From Acidobacterium sp. S8 (GTDB lineage Bacteria; Acidobacteriota; Terriglobia; Terriglobales; Acidobacteriaceae), in the NCBI RefSeq assembly GCF_009765985.1, contig NZ_LMUM01000011.1, forward strand, positions 88,172 through 152,171: a DNA stretch of 64,000 bases. Direction: 5' to 3'. Positions 17,166-25,808 of this stretch are shown here, one piece after another. The position numbers and the translations under genes were made by a program. The notes beneath the pieces are model-generated. The model worked only from the letters and a program-made list of their open reading frames with translations, had not been told where the DNA came from and searched no databases. Each line of letters starts with the position of its first letter. Positions within the stretch are counted from its first letter, which is position 1.

Positions 17166-17463
17166 CACATGTGGCAAGAGGTAAGTCTATATATTTTGCG
17201 GCAAATACACGGATTTCCAGAACGTAAAATTGTATGAAAAATTGAGCATGATGCGTAGAAAAACATTGTTTTCATACGTCTATAGGTTCGCGGCAGCCGT
17301 GTTGATAATGATTTCGGCGATGCGATTGATGAGAATATCGTCTCTAAGTCATATTCCTCCAGAGACAAGCTAAAAGTTTCTATTCAAGTGGAGACATGCG
17401 GCCACTGAGATGATATGCCTCTTGCAGCCTTTTGCACCCACTTGTAAGCTGGGTCTCACTTAG

Positions 17464-17488
17464 GGCACTGGCTGTGCAAACAGCTGCC
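17464..17488 (+). other. GCAA-tetraloop hairpin in the EPS leader
   Basis: GGCA pairs with TGCC at the base, a 3-base bulge interrupts, and GCTGT pairs with ACAGC around a GCAA (GNRA) loop. As RNA on the plus strand this would be a stable stem-loop. It may be part of a structured leader, but no known riboswitch pattern fits. Confidence 0.35.
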
Positions 17489-17605
17489 TACCCCCTGCCC
17501 GAGTTCCCCCGTACTTCTTGCTGGATCTGTTGCGGCGATGGTATGTCCACTGGCTGCATTCGAAAATCACGCATACTGAGCTATTCAGGATTGCGTCGTT
17601 TTGCC

Positions 17606-17648
17606 GAAGTTATAAGGGTCATGAAGATGTGACTCAGAGGGCGAAGCT
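17606..17648. repeat. EPS leader direct repeat, copy 1
   Basis: First of two copies of a ~42-nt element ending in GTGACTCAGAGGGCGAAGCT. The inner part GTCATGAAGATGTGAC can form a short hairpin: four Watson-Crick pairs extended by two wobble pairs around an AAGA loop. It differs from copy 2 by two substitutions and two extra bases. Confidence 0.75.
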
Positions 17649-17743
17649 GTATGTCTGCGCCGAAAGTACTGATTGCTGATCGAATTTAGGTCAGCCCTGG
17701 CGAGCAACGAACACGGGTCCTGGTCGCACTATCAAGCAATGCT

Positions 17744-17784
17744 GAAGTTAAGAGTCATCAAGATGTGACTCAGAGGGCGAAGCT
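17744..17784. repeat. EPS leader direct repeat, copy 2
   Basis: Second copy, 138 bp after the first. The last 25 bases are identical to copy 1. The four outer pairs of the inner hairpin (GTCA/TGAC) are kept. It lies 120 bp before the NusG-like gene start. Spacing and conservation suggest a binding site pair (DNA) or a repeated RNA motif; the sequence alone does not decide. Confidence 0.75.
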
Positions 17785-17838
17785 ACGCATATGTAGCCGC
17801 GCTGATCGAAAACAGTACAGATCGGCGGCGATCCGACA

Positions 17839-17867
17839 TTGGCAAGCCGCATTGTTCGTTGTAGATA
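17839..17867 (+). promoter_or_regulatory. possible sigma70-type promoter for the EPS locus
   Basis: TTGGCA (17839-17844), 17 bases, then TAGATA (17862-17867). The -35 matches 5 of 6; the -10 is weak. It would start transcription about 30 bases before the NusG-like gene and place both direct repeats upstream as DNA sites. A sigma54 reading of the same TTGGCA fails because the -12 element is one base too far. Confidence 0.35.
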
Positions 17868-17904
17868 AATTTTTTACTGGGAACAGCCAAGAGAGGGAAA
17901 ACAG

Positions 17905-18459
17905 ATGAGCACCAATCAGCAGGTGTGGGGGTTTCCAGATTCGGCTGCCGCAGTCGGCAAAGATATCGACAACTGGTACGCGGTGATGACGCGAGCGCGA
18001 CACGAGAAGGTCGTGGCCCAACGGCTAGAAGAGAAGGGTGTACATACTTTTTTGCCGACCGTCACTGAAGTGCATCGATGGCGCGACCGCAAGAAGGCCG
18101 TAGAGCTTCCCTTATTCAGTTGTTATCTATTTGTAAAGCTGATGCCCAGCAATGAAGAGCGCCAACGGGTGCTGCGGGTGGACAGCGTATTAGGTTTTGT
18201 GGGGAATGCAATCGGAGGATCGCCGATTCCAGACGAACAGATTGACGCTGTTCGGATCGTGGTGAATGGGCAGGTACCTTATTCAGATCATCCTTATCTC
18301 GAAGTGGGCCAGCGTGTGCGTATCCACAGCGGCGCCCTGAATGGCATGGAAGGCATACTCGTATCGCGCAAGGGTGATCGCAAGCTGATCATTTCTGTGG
18401 ATGCGATGCAGAGATCCCTCGCCGTCCAAATCGACGGTTACGACGTCGAACCAATCTAA
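17905..18459 (+). CDS. NusG-like transcription antiterminator (RfaH/UpxY type)
   Basis: A 184-residue specialised NusG paralogue. The NGN domain covers about 22-118 (NWYAVMTRARHEKVVAQRL, then the FLPTV and LPLFSCYLFVKL strands). A KOW-containing C-terminal domain covers about 128-180 (VGQRVRIHSGALNGMEGIL). Such proteins ride RNA polymerase and suppress termination in long polysaccharide operons, RfaH in enterobacteria and UpxY in Bacteroides. Being first in a run of roughly 40 same-strand EPS genes fits that role. The ribosome-binding site is GAGAGGG. RfaH-type proteins need a recruitment element near the promoter; the direct repeats upstream are candidates. Length is typical of the paralogues. 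Confidence 0.92.
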   Translation: MSTNQQVWGFPDSAAAVGKDIDNWYAVMTRARHEKVVAQRLEEKGVHTFLPTVTEVHRWRDRKKAVELPLFSCYLFVKLMPSNEERQRVLRVDSVLGFVGNAIGGSPIPDEQIDAVRIVVNGQVPYSDHPYLEVGQRVRIHSGALNGMEGILVSRKGDRKLIISVDAMQRSLAVQIDGYDVEPI

Positions 18460-18505
18460 AACTTCTTTCAATCCATTGATTACTTCTAACAGTCAGGGCC
18501 TATTT

Positions 18506-20008
18506 GTGAAAAAAACTATCGACGCAGCACGGCTTCTTGTCGTGAGTCACGACTCGGCCGTTCTACGTCCACTCGGGCTTCTCGGCGAATCGAACTGCTG
18601 GCATTTTGAAAATGCCGCGAGCGTATGGGAAGCGATGGAGCGGGTGCAATCGGCAACAGCGCCCGACCTGCTCCTGCTTGATTTGCCTCCCGGGGATGAA
18701 GACGGACTGCATATTCTGCGCTGGCTGCGACGGCTACGGCCGGAACTGCCGGTGATCCTGATCGGCCATCCGGAAGACGACAGCCGGAAACAGGAAGCCA
18801 TCCGTATGGGCGCATGGGACTATCTGATCCGCCCTTTCGATGAACGACAGTTGGAAATGACGATCTGGCACCATCTTTCTCAATCGCGTGAAGATTTCGA
18901 GCCCGATATCACTAGCGATGATGTAGAACTCGTGGGCGAAGACAATTTCTTTATCGGAATCAGCCCGGTGATGCGGAAGCTGCGCGCGCAGGCCGCTCTG
19001 CTGGCTGGTGCGAACGTGCCGGTTTTGATTCTGGGTGAGAGCGGCAGCGGCAAAGAGACGACAGGCCGGCTGATCCATAAACTATCAGTACGGTCCGCCT
19101 TCGAATTTGCAAAGGTAAATTGCGCAGCATTACCCGGCGAACTTCTGGAGCGCGAGCTTTTCGGATATCAGCGGGACGGCGTAAGCAAGACGGGCAAGCT
19201 CGAGCTTTGCGAAAAGGGCGCGATTCTGCTGAACGAAATTACAGAAATGCCGATGGAGTTGCAGGCAAACCTGTTACAGGTGCTGACGCAGAAGCGGTTT
19301 ACGCGGCCGGGAAGCCACACGCAAATCGACGTGGATATTCGCATCATGGCCTCAAGCACGGTAAATATCGAACGCGCCATTTCCGAAAAGAGACTCCGTG
19401 AGGATCTTTACTACAGACTGAGCGCTTACACGATTCATGTGCCGCCGCTGCGCGACCGGCGCGACGAGCTTACGCTGTTGTCTCGCCATTTTATGCATCA
19501 TCTTGCCCGGCACTACGGAGTGGCTCCGCGGGATTTTGCGCCAGCCATTCTTGATGCCTGCCAGACCTATGCATGGCCCGGGAATCTCCGCGAACTGGAG
19601 AATTTCGTCAAGCGCTATATGGTTGCGGGCGATACGGAACTGGCGTTTGAAAATCTTCATGCCGATGGCAATGGAAAGAGCCACAACGGTACAAATGGCC
19701 ACACGAATTCGTCGTCGCGGGATGCACACCTCCGCGAGAACGGAAACGGTTCGGATTCATTGAAGTCTCTGGTTCAGGGCATCAAGCTCGAGGCCGAGAA
19801 AAACGCAATCGCCGCAGCGCTGGAGAAGACGGGATGGAACCGAAAGGCCGCCGCCCGGCTACTCAAGGTTAGCTATCGGACACTCTTGTACAAGATCGAG
19901 CAGTACCAGATGCGAGCAACCGACTCCTCTACACTTCTGGGCCGTCCAGGGCTCCGGAGCAGCAGGGGGATCGGGCTTGGATTCCGCGGCGATGACAGGA
20001 AGGAATAA
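18506..20008 (+). CDS. degenerate sigma54-type response regulator (receiver, AAA+, Fis HTH)
   Basis: A 500-residue NtrC-like protein, GTG start at 18506 (AGGG upstream; the longer frame overlaps the previous gene). The receiver domain (about 8-122) has phospho-acceptor Asp59 (LLLLDLPPG). The AAA+ domain (about 143-380) keeps Walker A GESGSGKE at 177-184, but the Walker B Asp is replaced (ILLNEI, Asn243). The GAFTGA loop that touches sigma54 is missing: after ELFGYQR comes DGVSKTGKLEL, several residues shorter than normal. The C-terminal Fis-type HTH (about 445-480, NRKAAARLLKVSYRTLLYKI) is intact, after a Gly/Asn/Ser-rich linker. It probably binds DNA and regulates the EPS locus without activating sigma54. 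Confidence 0.9.
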   Translation: MKKTIDAARLLVVSHDSAVLRPLGLLGESNCWHFENAASVWEAMERVQSATAPDLLLLDLPPGDEDGLHILRWLRRLRPELPVILIGHPEDDSRKQEAIRMGAWDYLIRPFDERQLEMTIWHHLSQSREDFEPDITSDDVELVGEDNFFIGISPVMRKLRAQAALLAGANVPVLILGESGSGKETTGRLIHKLSVRSAFEFAKVNCAALPGELLERELFGYQRDGVSKTGKLELCEKGAILLNEITEMPMELQANLLQVLTQKRFTRPGSHTQIDVDIRIMASSTVNIERAISEKRLREDLYYRLSAYTIHVPPLRDRRDELTLLSRHFMHHLARHYGVAPRDFAPAILDACQTYAWPGNLRELENFVKRYMVAGDTELAFENLHADGNGKSHNGTNGHTNSSSRDAHLRENGNGSDSLKSLVQGIKLEAEKNAIAAALEKTGWNRKAAARLLKVSYRTLLYKIEQYQMRATDSSTLLGRPGLRSSRGIGLGFRGDDRKE

Positions 20009-20062
20009 CCAGGGTCACGGAAATACAGGCACGCTTTCCGGATCATCGACAGGATTTCCGTT

Positions 20063-20719
20063 ATGAGAAACAGAGCTTTTCACCGTTCGATCGCAATCAG
20101 CTTCGGATTCATACTTCTCGCTGCTGCGCTGCTGGCGCAGACGCCAGCTCCGAATCAGAGCGATAAACAGTTGAACGCAACGGCTGCCGGAGTTGCGCAG
20201 CCGATGGCGTCGGCCGCGAATCAACCGCACGATAACACCTTCATCATCGGCAACGACGACGTTTTGTCGATCAACGTGTGGAAGGAGCCGGATATTTCGC
20301 GCTCCATTCCGGTGCGTTCGGATGGAAAGATTTCTCTGCCGCTTGTAGGCGAGGTGCAGGCTACTGGCCGAACCCCGCTGCAGCTGGAGACTGAGATCGC
20401 CGGCAAGCTTAAAGCTTACATTGCGGTCCCCGAAGTCACCGTCATGGTGCAGCAGATCAACAGCGAAAAGTTCAACATCCTGGGACAGGTAGTAAAGCCG
20501 GGAGCATATCCGCTGACAAATGGATCGACGATTCTGGATGCGATTGCGACGGCCGGCGGCTTCCGCGACTTTGCCAAGAAAAAAGGTGTCTACGTTCTGC
20601 GCCAAGGGGGTGGCTCTGGTGAGGAGCATCTGGCTTTCAACTACAACGATGTGATCAAGGGTAAGAATCTTGAGCAGAACGTGAAGCTGAAGGCGGGTGA
20701 CACCATTATCGTGCCGTGA
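20063..20719 (+). CDS. polysaccharide export protein (Wza/OPX family)
   Basis: A 218-residue secreted export protein. The signal peptide (about 1-29) ends before a Gln/Ala-rich linker. The poly_export (PES) domain (about 55-130) begins IGNDDVLSINVWKEPD, and a SLBB domain (about 138-215) has NILGQVVKPGAYPL and the ILDAIATAGGF stretch. There is no lipobox Cys, so unlike Wza it is not an outer-membrane lipoprotein; it is a short OPX protein. It should form the periplasmic part of the export channel with the beta-barrel protein encoded next. This is the first gene of a tight export operon running to 25587. Confidence 0.92.
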   Translation: MRNRAFHRSIAISFGFILLAAALLAQTPAPNQSDKQLNATAAGVAQPMASAANQPHDNTFIIGNDDVLSINVWKEPDISRSIPVRSDGKISLPLVGEVQATGRTPLQLETEIAGKLKAYIAVPEVTVMVQQINSEKFNILGQVVKPGAYPLTNGSTILDAIATAGGFRDFAKKKGVYVLRQGGGSGEEHLAFNYNDVIKGKNLEQNVKLKAGDTIIVP

Positions 20720-20730
20720 GGGTTGAGCTT

Positions 20731-22077
20731 ATGTTTTCACGAATCTATTTAAGCCTGTTTTTACTCGCGGCGATTCCAGTGCAATCTCAAGTTGCGCCGA
20801 GCGCTACGGGAGCTGCGGCAGGCGACGCAAGCATGCAGACTCCTCCTCCGGTCAGCGACGATAGTTATCCGACAGAAGTTGGCGCGGAAACACGCTCTAA
20901 TTATCTGAACGCAGGGCTAACTGTAACCAGCGGTTATGTCAGCAACGTAGCGGTGGGCGCCAGCGAAAAACCGGTGGGTGATATGGCCTCCTCGATTCGG
21001 CCTACGATCTCGCTGGATCAAACAACTTCGCGGCTGCACCAGGCATTTACTTACAGCCCCGGATTTACTTTTTATAACAAAACAAGCGAACTGAACCAGG
21101 CGGACCAAGACCTCGCTGCGAACATGCAGTATCGGTTCAGTCCACACATCACGGGCAGTGTGCACGAGGAATTCAGGAAAAGCTCCAACGCCTTCAGCTA
21201 CGGGATCGATCCTTCTGGTGTTTCGGGCTCGGCACAAACGCCACAGTCTGCCATTGTGGCCCCGGTTGGAGATCAGCTTACAAATGTGACGAGCGCCCAG
21301 CTTACTTACCAGTATTCGAGAAATGAGATGCTCGGCGGATCGGGAATCTTCTCAATTCTGCGCTATGGCGATTCAAGCCAGCTTCCGGGATTTTCTGATT
21401 CCGATTGGAAGTCGGGGTCGGCCTTTTATTCTCGCCGTTTGTCAACGGGACAATATCTCGGGGCGACGTATCAATATTCAAATATTGTTGCTTCTTCACC
21501 TGTCTCTTTAAATGGCGTTAATACAACAGTGGAGGGCACGACACAAACGCAGTCGATGCTGTTCTTTTTTACGACGTACTTCAATCGGAGCGTTTCGCTG
21601 TCGGTCTCGGGTGGACCGCAACATTCAGATATCACTCAAGCACCGCTGCCTGACGAGAAGTCCTGGTCGCCGGCCGTATTGACGAGCCTGGGCTGGCAGA
21701 CGCGCCATACGAGTCTAGCCGCAGGATATACGCACGTGACAACTGCAGGCGGGGGGCTGATGGGAGCCTACCACGCAGACAGTGCAAATCTGGCGGCCCG
21801 CTGGCAGCTATCGCGGACGTGGACTTTTGCCGCAAGCGGGAGTTACATGAATACGAGCAATATAAGCAAAGCGGTCGAGAGCTCGAATCCGAGTGGGCAT
21901 ACACTTACAGGCACGATAAGCGCGCAACATCCACTTGGTGAAAAGTTCCGCATGGAACTTGGGTACACGCGTCTGCATCAGAGCTACGACAGCATCGCTT
22001 ATATCGCCAACACACCTGATGTAAGCCACGTTTACTTTTCATTGTCCTATCAATTCACAAAGCCGTTGGGTAGATAA
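20731..22077 (+). CDS. outer-membrane beta-barrel protein of the EPS export system
   Basis: A 448-residue secreted protein. Signal peptide MFSRIYLSLFLLAAIPVQSQ, an acidic/Pro linker, then alternating amphipathic beta-strands with many Tyr, Ser and Thr up to the C terminus, which ends in a strand (VYFSLSYQFTKPLGR). It resembles the outer-membrane beta-barrel proteins found in XrtA/PEP-CTERM-type EPS loci. Because the export protein before it lacks a lipid anchor, this barrel may be the outer-membrane pore. A GTG at 20716 overlapping the previous stop is an alternative start; I prefer the ATG at 20731 with AGGG 8 bases upstream. Confidence 0.8.
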   Translation: MFSRIYLSLFLLAAIPVQSQVAPSATGAAAGDASMQTPPPVSDDSYPTEVGAETRSNYLNAGLTVTSGYVSNVAVGASEKPVGDMASSIRPTISLDQTTSRLHQAFTYSPGFTFYNKTSELNQADQDLAANMQYRFSPHITGSVHEEFRKSSNAFSYGIDPSGVSGSAQTPQSAIVAPVGDQLTNVTSAQLTYQYSRNEMLGGSGIFSILRYGDSSQLPGFSDSDWKSGSAFYSRRLSTGQYLGATYQYSNIVASSPVSLNGVNTTVEGTTQTQSMLFFFTTYFNRSVSLSVSGGPQHSDITQAPLPDEKSWSPAVLTSLGWQTRHTSLAAGYTHVTTAGGGLMGAYHADSANLAARWQLSRTWTFAASGSYMNTSNISKAVESSNPSGHTLTGTISAQHPLGEKFRMELGYTRLHQSYDSIAYIANTPDVSHVYFSLSYQFTKPLGR

Positions 22078-22079
22078 CC

Positions 22080-23684
22080 ATGGAAGTCTCCGAAGAGCCG
22101 AAAACACAACCGTTTGATCTGCAGAAATATGTGGATATCGCGCGTCGACGCCACATGTTTTTCCTTCTGCCGCTGCTGATGGCATGGCTTGCGGTGTGGT
22201 GCATCGGATGGGTTTTGCCATCGACATATAAGTCGAGCACGCTGATTCTGGTGGAACCACCAACGATGCCGAAGGAATATGTGAAGCCGAATGTGGGCGA
22301 AGATCTGCAGGACCGGCTGGCGAGTATCTCGCAACAGATCTTGAGCCGTACGCGGCTGCTGCTGATCATCGACCGACTGGACCTGTACAGCACGGGCCGC
22401 AAGAAGATGTCTCCGGATGACAAGGTTAACCGGATGCGGAAGGATATTGATATCGAGTTGGTGCGTGACGCGCAGGACAACCAGATAACGGCGTTCAAGA
22501 TTTCTTATACGGCGCGCAATGGGAGAATCGCGCAGCAGGTAACGGGAGAGCTGAGCGACCTGTATATCAACGCGAACCTGGCAGTTCGGCAGCACGAATC
22601 GGAAGGCACGACAAATTTTCTGGAAAGCCAGTTAGACCAGGCCCGGGTGGCTCTTGCACAACAGGAAGAAGAGATTCGACAGTACAAAGGACAGCATGTA
22701 GGAGAATTACCTGGCCAGCAGGCGGCAAATCTGCAGATTCTGAGCGGATTGCAGGCGCAGCTTGGAAATGAGCAGGAGGCGCTTGGCACTGCTCAACAGC
22801 AGCGCATTTATCTACAGAGCCTGATCAGCCAATACCGCACGCTGCAAGGCGGAGGCAAGGCTGGAGATGGAAGTCCGACGAGGCTACCAGTTATCGAAGC
22901 TGAGCTCGATCGACTGAGGGCCCAACTTGCAGATCTGAGTGCTCACTATACCGATCAGTATCCGGATATTCGGAACCTGAAAGTGCAGATCGCAAAGACG
23001 GAAAAGGTCAGAGCTGATCTCATTGCTGAGTTGCATAAGCAAAGTACGGCCCCTCAGGCAGATGGCGGAGCGGGAGCTCATGATTTGGCCGACGCAACGC
23101 AGAACCCGGCACTCCTCCAGATGCAGGGACAACTGCACGCAAACCAGATGGAAATTGGAAACCGTGAAAGGGCGGTCGTAGATCTGAAGAATAAGATAGG
23201 CGACTACCAGGTTCGGTTGAATCAAGAACCGATTCGCGAGCAGCAAATGGCGGATCTGACGCGTGGATATGACCAATCAAAAGCCAACTACGACGAGTTG
23301 TTGAAAAAGAAGAATGAGTCGCAGATGGCGACCAGCATGGAGCAGCTCGAGCAAGGAGAGCGCTTCAGAGTGCTCGATCCTCCGAGTCTGCCGCTAAAGC
23401 CTGATTTCCCAAACCGCCTGAAGTTCTGCGTAATGGGAGTCGGCGCAGGTATGATGTTCGGGCTGATCGTCGCAGGCGGCCTTGAATTTATTGACGATCG
23501 CATCTACAGCGAAAAAGAAATCAAGAACCTGCTGCCCACGGCGGTCATATCTGAAATTCCGGAAATTGCCAGTCCAGGCGATGAGCGGAAGAGCAAAACG
23601 CGGGCGGTAATAGGGTGGGGTACGGCGGGGCTTGTCTTCGTGGTGATTCTTGCCGGATCCGCATTTAACTATCTTCACAGCTGA
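22080..23684 (+). CDS. Wzz/GNVR-type chain-length determinant
   Basis: A 534-residue polysaccharide co-polymerase. A cytoplasmic N terminus precedes a membrane helix at about 29-50, then a Wzz-type periplasmic domain. Long coiled-coil regions (about 165-265 and 275-400) follow, with a C-terminal GNVR-like segment (FRVLDPPSLPLKPDFPNRLK) just before a membrane helix at about 445-465. A further hydrophobic helix closes the protein (about 510-530). It sets the length of the polymer and connects the periplasmic channel to the kinase. The kinase domain is separate (24658-25587), as in Gram-positive and XrtA-type systems. It begins 2 bases after the barrel gene. Confidence 0.92.
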   Translation: MEVSEEPKTQPFDLQKYVDIARRRHMFFLLPLLMAWLAVWCIGWVLPSTYKSSTLILVEPPTMPKEYVKPNVGEDLQDRLASISQQILSRTRLLLIIDRLDLYSTGRKKMSPDDKVNRMRKDIDIELVRDAQDNQITAFKISYTARNGRIAQQVTGELSDLYINANLAVRQHESEGTTNFLESQLDQARVALAQQEEEIRQYKGQHVGELPGQQAANLQILSGLQAQLGNEQEALGTAQQQRIYLQSLISQYRTLQGGGKAGDGSPTRLPVIEAELDRLRAQLADLSAHYTDQYPDIRNLKVQIAKTEKVRADLIAELHKQSTAPQADGGAGAHDLADATQNPALLQMQGQLHANQMEIGNRERAVVDLKNKIGDYQVRLNQEPIREQQMADLTRGYDQSKANYDELLKKKNESQMATSMEQLEQGERFRVLDPPSLPLKPDFPNRLKFCVMGVGAGMMFGLIVAGGLEFIDDRIYSEKEIKNLLPTAVISEIPEIASPGDERKSKTRAVIGWGTAGLVFVVILAGSAFNYLHS

Positions 23685-23701
23685 TCTGTAGTGTTCTGCC
23701 A

Positions 23702-24661
23702 ATGTATAAAACTTTTTTCAATCTGACCCGAAACCCGTTCGAGCTGACTCCCGACCCGAGGTTTCTCTTTTCCACGCGTCGACATGATGAGGCGCTCGCA
23801 GCCCTCTATTATGGAGTGCGCCGGCATAAAGGCTTTGTGGTTGTAACGGGCGAAGTGGGCACGGGAAAGACTTTATTGCTTCGGTGCCTGCTGCAGCTAC
23901 TGCAACAAAGCAAAGATGTAGCGTACGCGTATCTGTTCAATAGCCTTCTATCTCCAACAGAATTCCTGCAGTACATCCTTGCTGATTTCGGACTTCCTTC
24001 TTCAGGCAAAAACAAGAGTGAGATGCTGTTTGATCTGAGCCAGTTTTTGATTGCGCGCGGACAGAAGAAGCTAAGCACGGTTCTGATTGTGGATGAGGCG
24101 CATCATCTTTCCGCAGAAATACTCGAAGAGGTCCGACTGCTGACGAATCTGGAAACAGCGGAAGATAAGTTGCTGCAGATTGTGCTGGTAGGGCAGCCGG
24201 AGCTGGACGAAAAACTGGATTCCACCGGATTACGCCAGCTGAAGCAGAGAATTGCGATTCGGGCACGGCTCGATCCTCTGAGTGAAAGCGAAGCGAGAGG
24301 TTACATCGAACGGCGTCTGCGAATTGCGGGAGCCGACGACCAGGCCAGCACGATCTTCTCGCCAACAGCCATTACTGCTATCTACCATCACTCGCGTGGC
24401 TTTCCACGACTGATTAACACGATCTGTGAGAATGCACTGATTACCGGGTATGCGAGAGAAATGCGGAGTATTTCCCCGGACGTCATTGAGGATGTAGCCA
24501 CCGATCTGTGCCTGGGTGTGGTTCGGCCGAATGCCGGTCACAAGACGGACGGGCATAGCGAGGTTGATATACAGAGAGCTATCAACGCTCTTCTGGACCT
24601 TTACACGTTACACGAATCAGATACGAATACACCGGAAGTACGTACCAGCGAGCGAAAATGA
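23702..24661 (+). CDS. ExeA/GspA-like AAA ATPase (XrtA-associated type)
   Basis: A 319-residue AAA ATPase. It begins MYKTFFNLTRNPFELTPDPR, the usual start of ExeA-like ATPases. Walker A is GEVGTGKT (about 51-58), Walker B is VLIVDEAHHL (about 132-141), and a sensor region follows with LVGQPELDEKL. The protein lacks the C-terminal peptidoglycan-binding domain of ExeA. Proteins of exactly this layout sit between chain-length and kinase genes in XrtA/PEP-CTERM EPS loci, where they are presumed assembly ATPases. The stop overlaps the next start (ATGA). Confidence 0.9.
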   Translation: MYKTFFNLTRNPFELTPDPRFLFSTRRHDEALAALYYGVRRHKGFVVVTGEVGTGKTLLLRCLLQLLQQSKDVAYAYLFNSLLSPTEFLQYILADFGLPSSGKNKSEMLFDLSQFLIARGQKKLSTVLIVDEAHHLSAEILEEVRLLTNLETAEDKLLQIVLVGQPELDEKLDSTGLRQLKQRIAIRARLDPLSESEARGYIERRLRIAGADDQASTIFSPTAITAIYHHSRGFPRLINTICENALITGYAREMRSISPDVIEDVATDLCLGVVRPNAGHKTDGHSEVDIQRAINALLDLYTLHESDTNTPEVRTSERK

Positions 24662-25587
24662 GCCGTATATTTGACGCACTACAAAAATCGGAAATGGAGC
24701 GGGCTGGCAGCGGCGCGTCCACACTGTCTGCGGCCGCAGACCTGTTGCAGGTCGTCGAGCGCCAGTCTGTCTCAGCATGGGAAGTGGAGAAGAAAACGCA
24801 GCCCTCGATTGCTGTTGAGGAGCGGAGTGCCGTAGCGCTGCTGGATGAGACTCCTGATATCTTCTCGCAGTTTCCGGCTCTTGAAGTGTCAATCACTCCT
24901 CAGAGCCAGCTGGTGTCGCTCACCGACAACGGAAGCCTCGCGGCGGAAAAATTTCGTTTCCTCGGCGTTCGGCTTCGGCATCTACAGCGGGAGCGCACGC
25001 TCAAGAAGGTTTTGATCACCAGCACGGTTCCCCATGAAGGCAAGAGCATGGTCGCTGCCAACCTGGCATTTATGCTCGCCCGGAAGAAGAACCAGAAAGT
25101 TCTACTAATTGATGGGGATTTGCGGCGTCCTTCTTTAGCGCAGTTGTTCGGGACCAAGCCGACACCTGGAATCTGCGAGTGGCTGCAGGAAGAGCACAAT
25201 TCTCTGGGAAACATTTACCACCTGGAAAAACTGGATTTGTGGTATCTGCCGGCGGGAACACCTTCTACTAACCCGTTGGAGTTGCTGCAATCATCCAAGC
25301 TTACCGCTCTGATGGAGCGGCTAAATTCGATGTTTGATTGGGTTGTCATCGACTCGCCACCGGTCCTGCCTTTAGCGGACACGAGTGTGTGGTCGCGGAT
25401 AGCGGATGGAGTTCTTCTGGTAACACGCCAAGGGACCACGCAAAAGAAGCAACTCATAAAAGGGATCGAAGCACTCGATCAACATAAACTTATCGGAACG
25501 CTATTGAATTCTTCCCGTAGCTCATCGCACAGCGATTACTACTATGGATATGGCTCGCCGCCAGTGGATGCGTCTGCTCACCGGTAG
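24658..25587 (+). CDS. CpsD/CapB-like tyrosine autokinase
   Basis: A 309-residue bacterial tyrosine kinase. After a variable N-terminal region (about 1-85), Walker A is TVPHEGKSMVAANL (about 122-135), Walker A' is VLLIDGDLRRPSL (about 149-161) and Walker B is DWVVIDSPPVLPL (about 224-236). The C terminus has a tyrosine cluster (SDYYYGYGSPP), the site of autophosphorylation in the family. Cycles of phosphorylation control assembly of the Wzz-like co-polymerase. Encoded with a 4-base overlap after the ATPase; the export operon seems to end here, since 221 bp without a gene follow. Confidence 0.92.
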   Translation: MSRIFDALQKSEMERAGSGASTLSAAADLLQVVERQSVSAWEVEKKTQPSIAVEERSAVALLDETPDIFSQFPALEVSITPQSQLVSLTDNGSLAAEKFRFLGVRLRHLQRERTLKKVLITSTVPHEGKSMVAANLAFMLARKKNQKVLLIDGDLRRPSLAQLFGTKPTPGICEWLQEEHNSLGNIYHLEKLDLWYLPAGTPSTNPLELLQSSKLTALMERLNSMFDWVVIDSPPVLPLADTSVWSRIADGVLLVTRQGTTQKKQLIKGIEALDQHKLIGTLLNSSRSSSHSDYYYGYGSPPVDASAHR

Positions 25588-25808
25588 CATACATCTCCGC
25601 CGCTCTTATCACCCCCTCCCAAAGTTAGACAACGGCTGCGTCAATCCATCCAAGCTACTCGGGTTCGACAGAACACCGATCCACACATTTCTCGACCATT
25701 CAACGTAGCCGGTTTTTCCTCCCCGCCACTTCTTTCATAGCCATCGAGCCGTTTAAGGCCCGGCCCCGGCCTATTCGGCGATCACAACTGAGGCAAGGAG
25801 AAGGTTCA

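Larger units (their letters stand above)
16993..17904. other. long divergent leader of the EPS locus, 912 bp
   Basis: No gene is credible here. It holds inverted repeats at 17110-17130 and 17150-17165, a GCAA-capped hairpin at 17464-17488, the two ~42-nt direct repeats at 17606-17648 and 17744-17784, and a possible promoter at 17839-17867. Its size and order suggest the main control region for the EPS locus to the right and for the LuxR-type gene to the left. Confidence 0.6.

Noticed and set aside
17432..17784. Cyclic-di-GMP (GEMM) riboswitch in the EPS leader
   Set aside because: There is a GNRA hairpin and GC-rich structure, but the conserved GEMM core sequences are absent on both strands.
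17839..17857. Sigma54 (-24/-12) promoter before the NusG-like gene
   Set aside because: TTGGCA resembles a -24 box, but the TTG of the -12 box is one base too far and the GC is missing; sigma54 spacing is strict.
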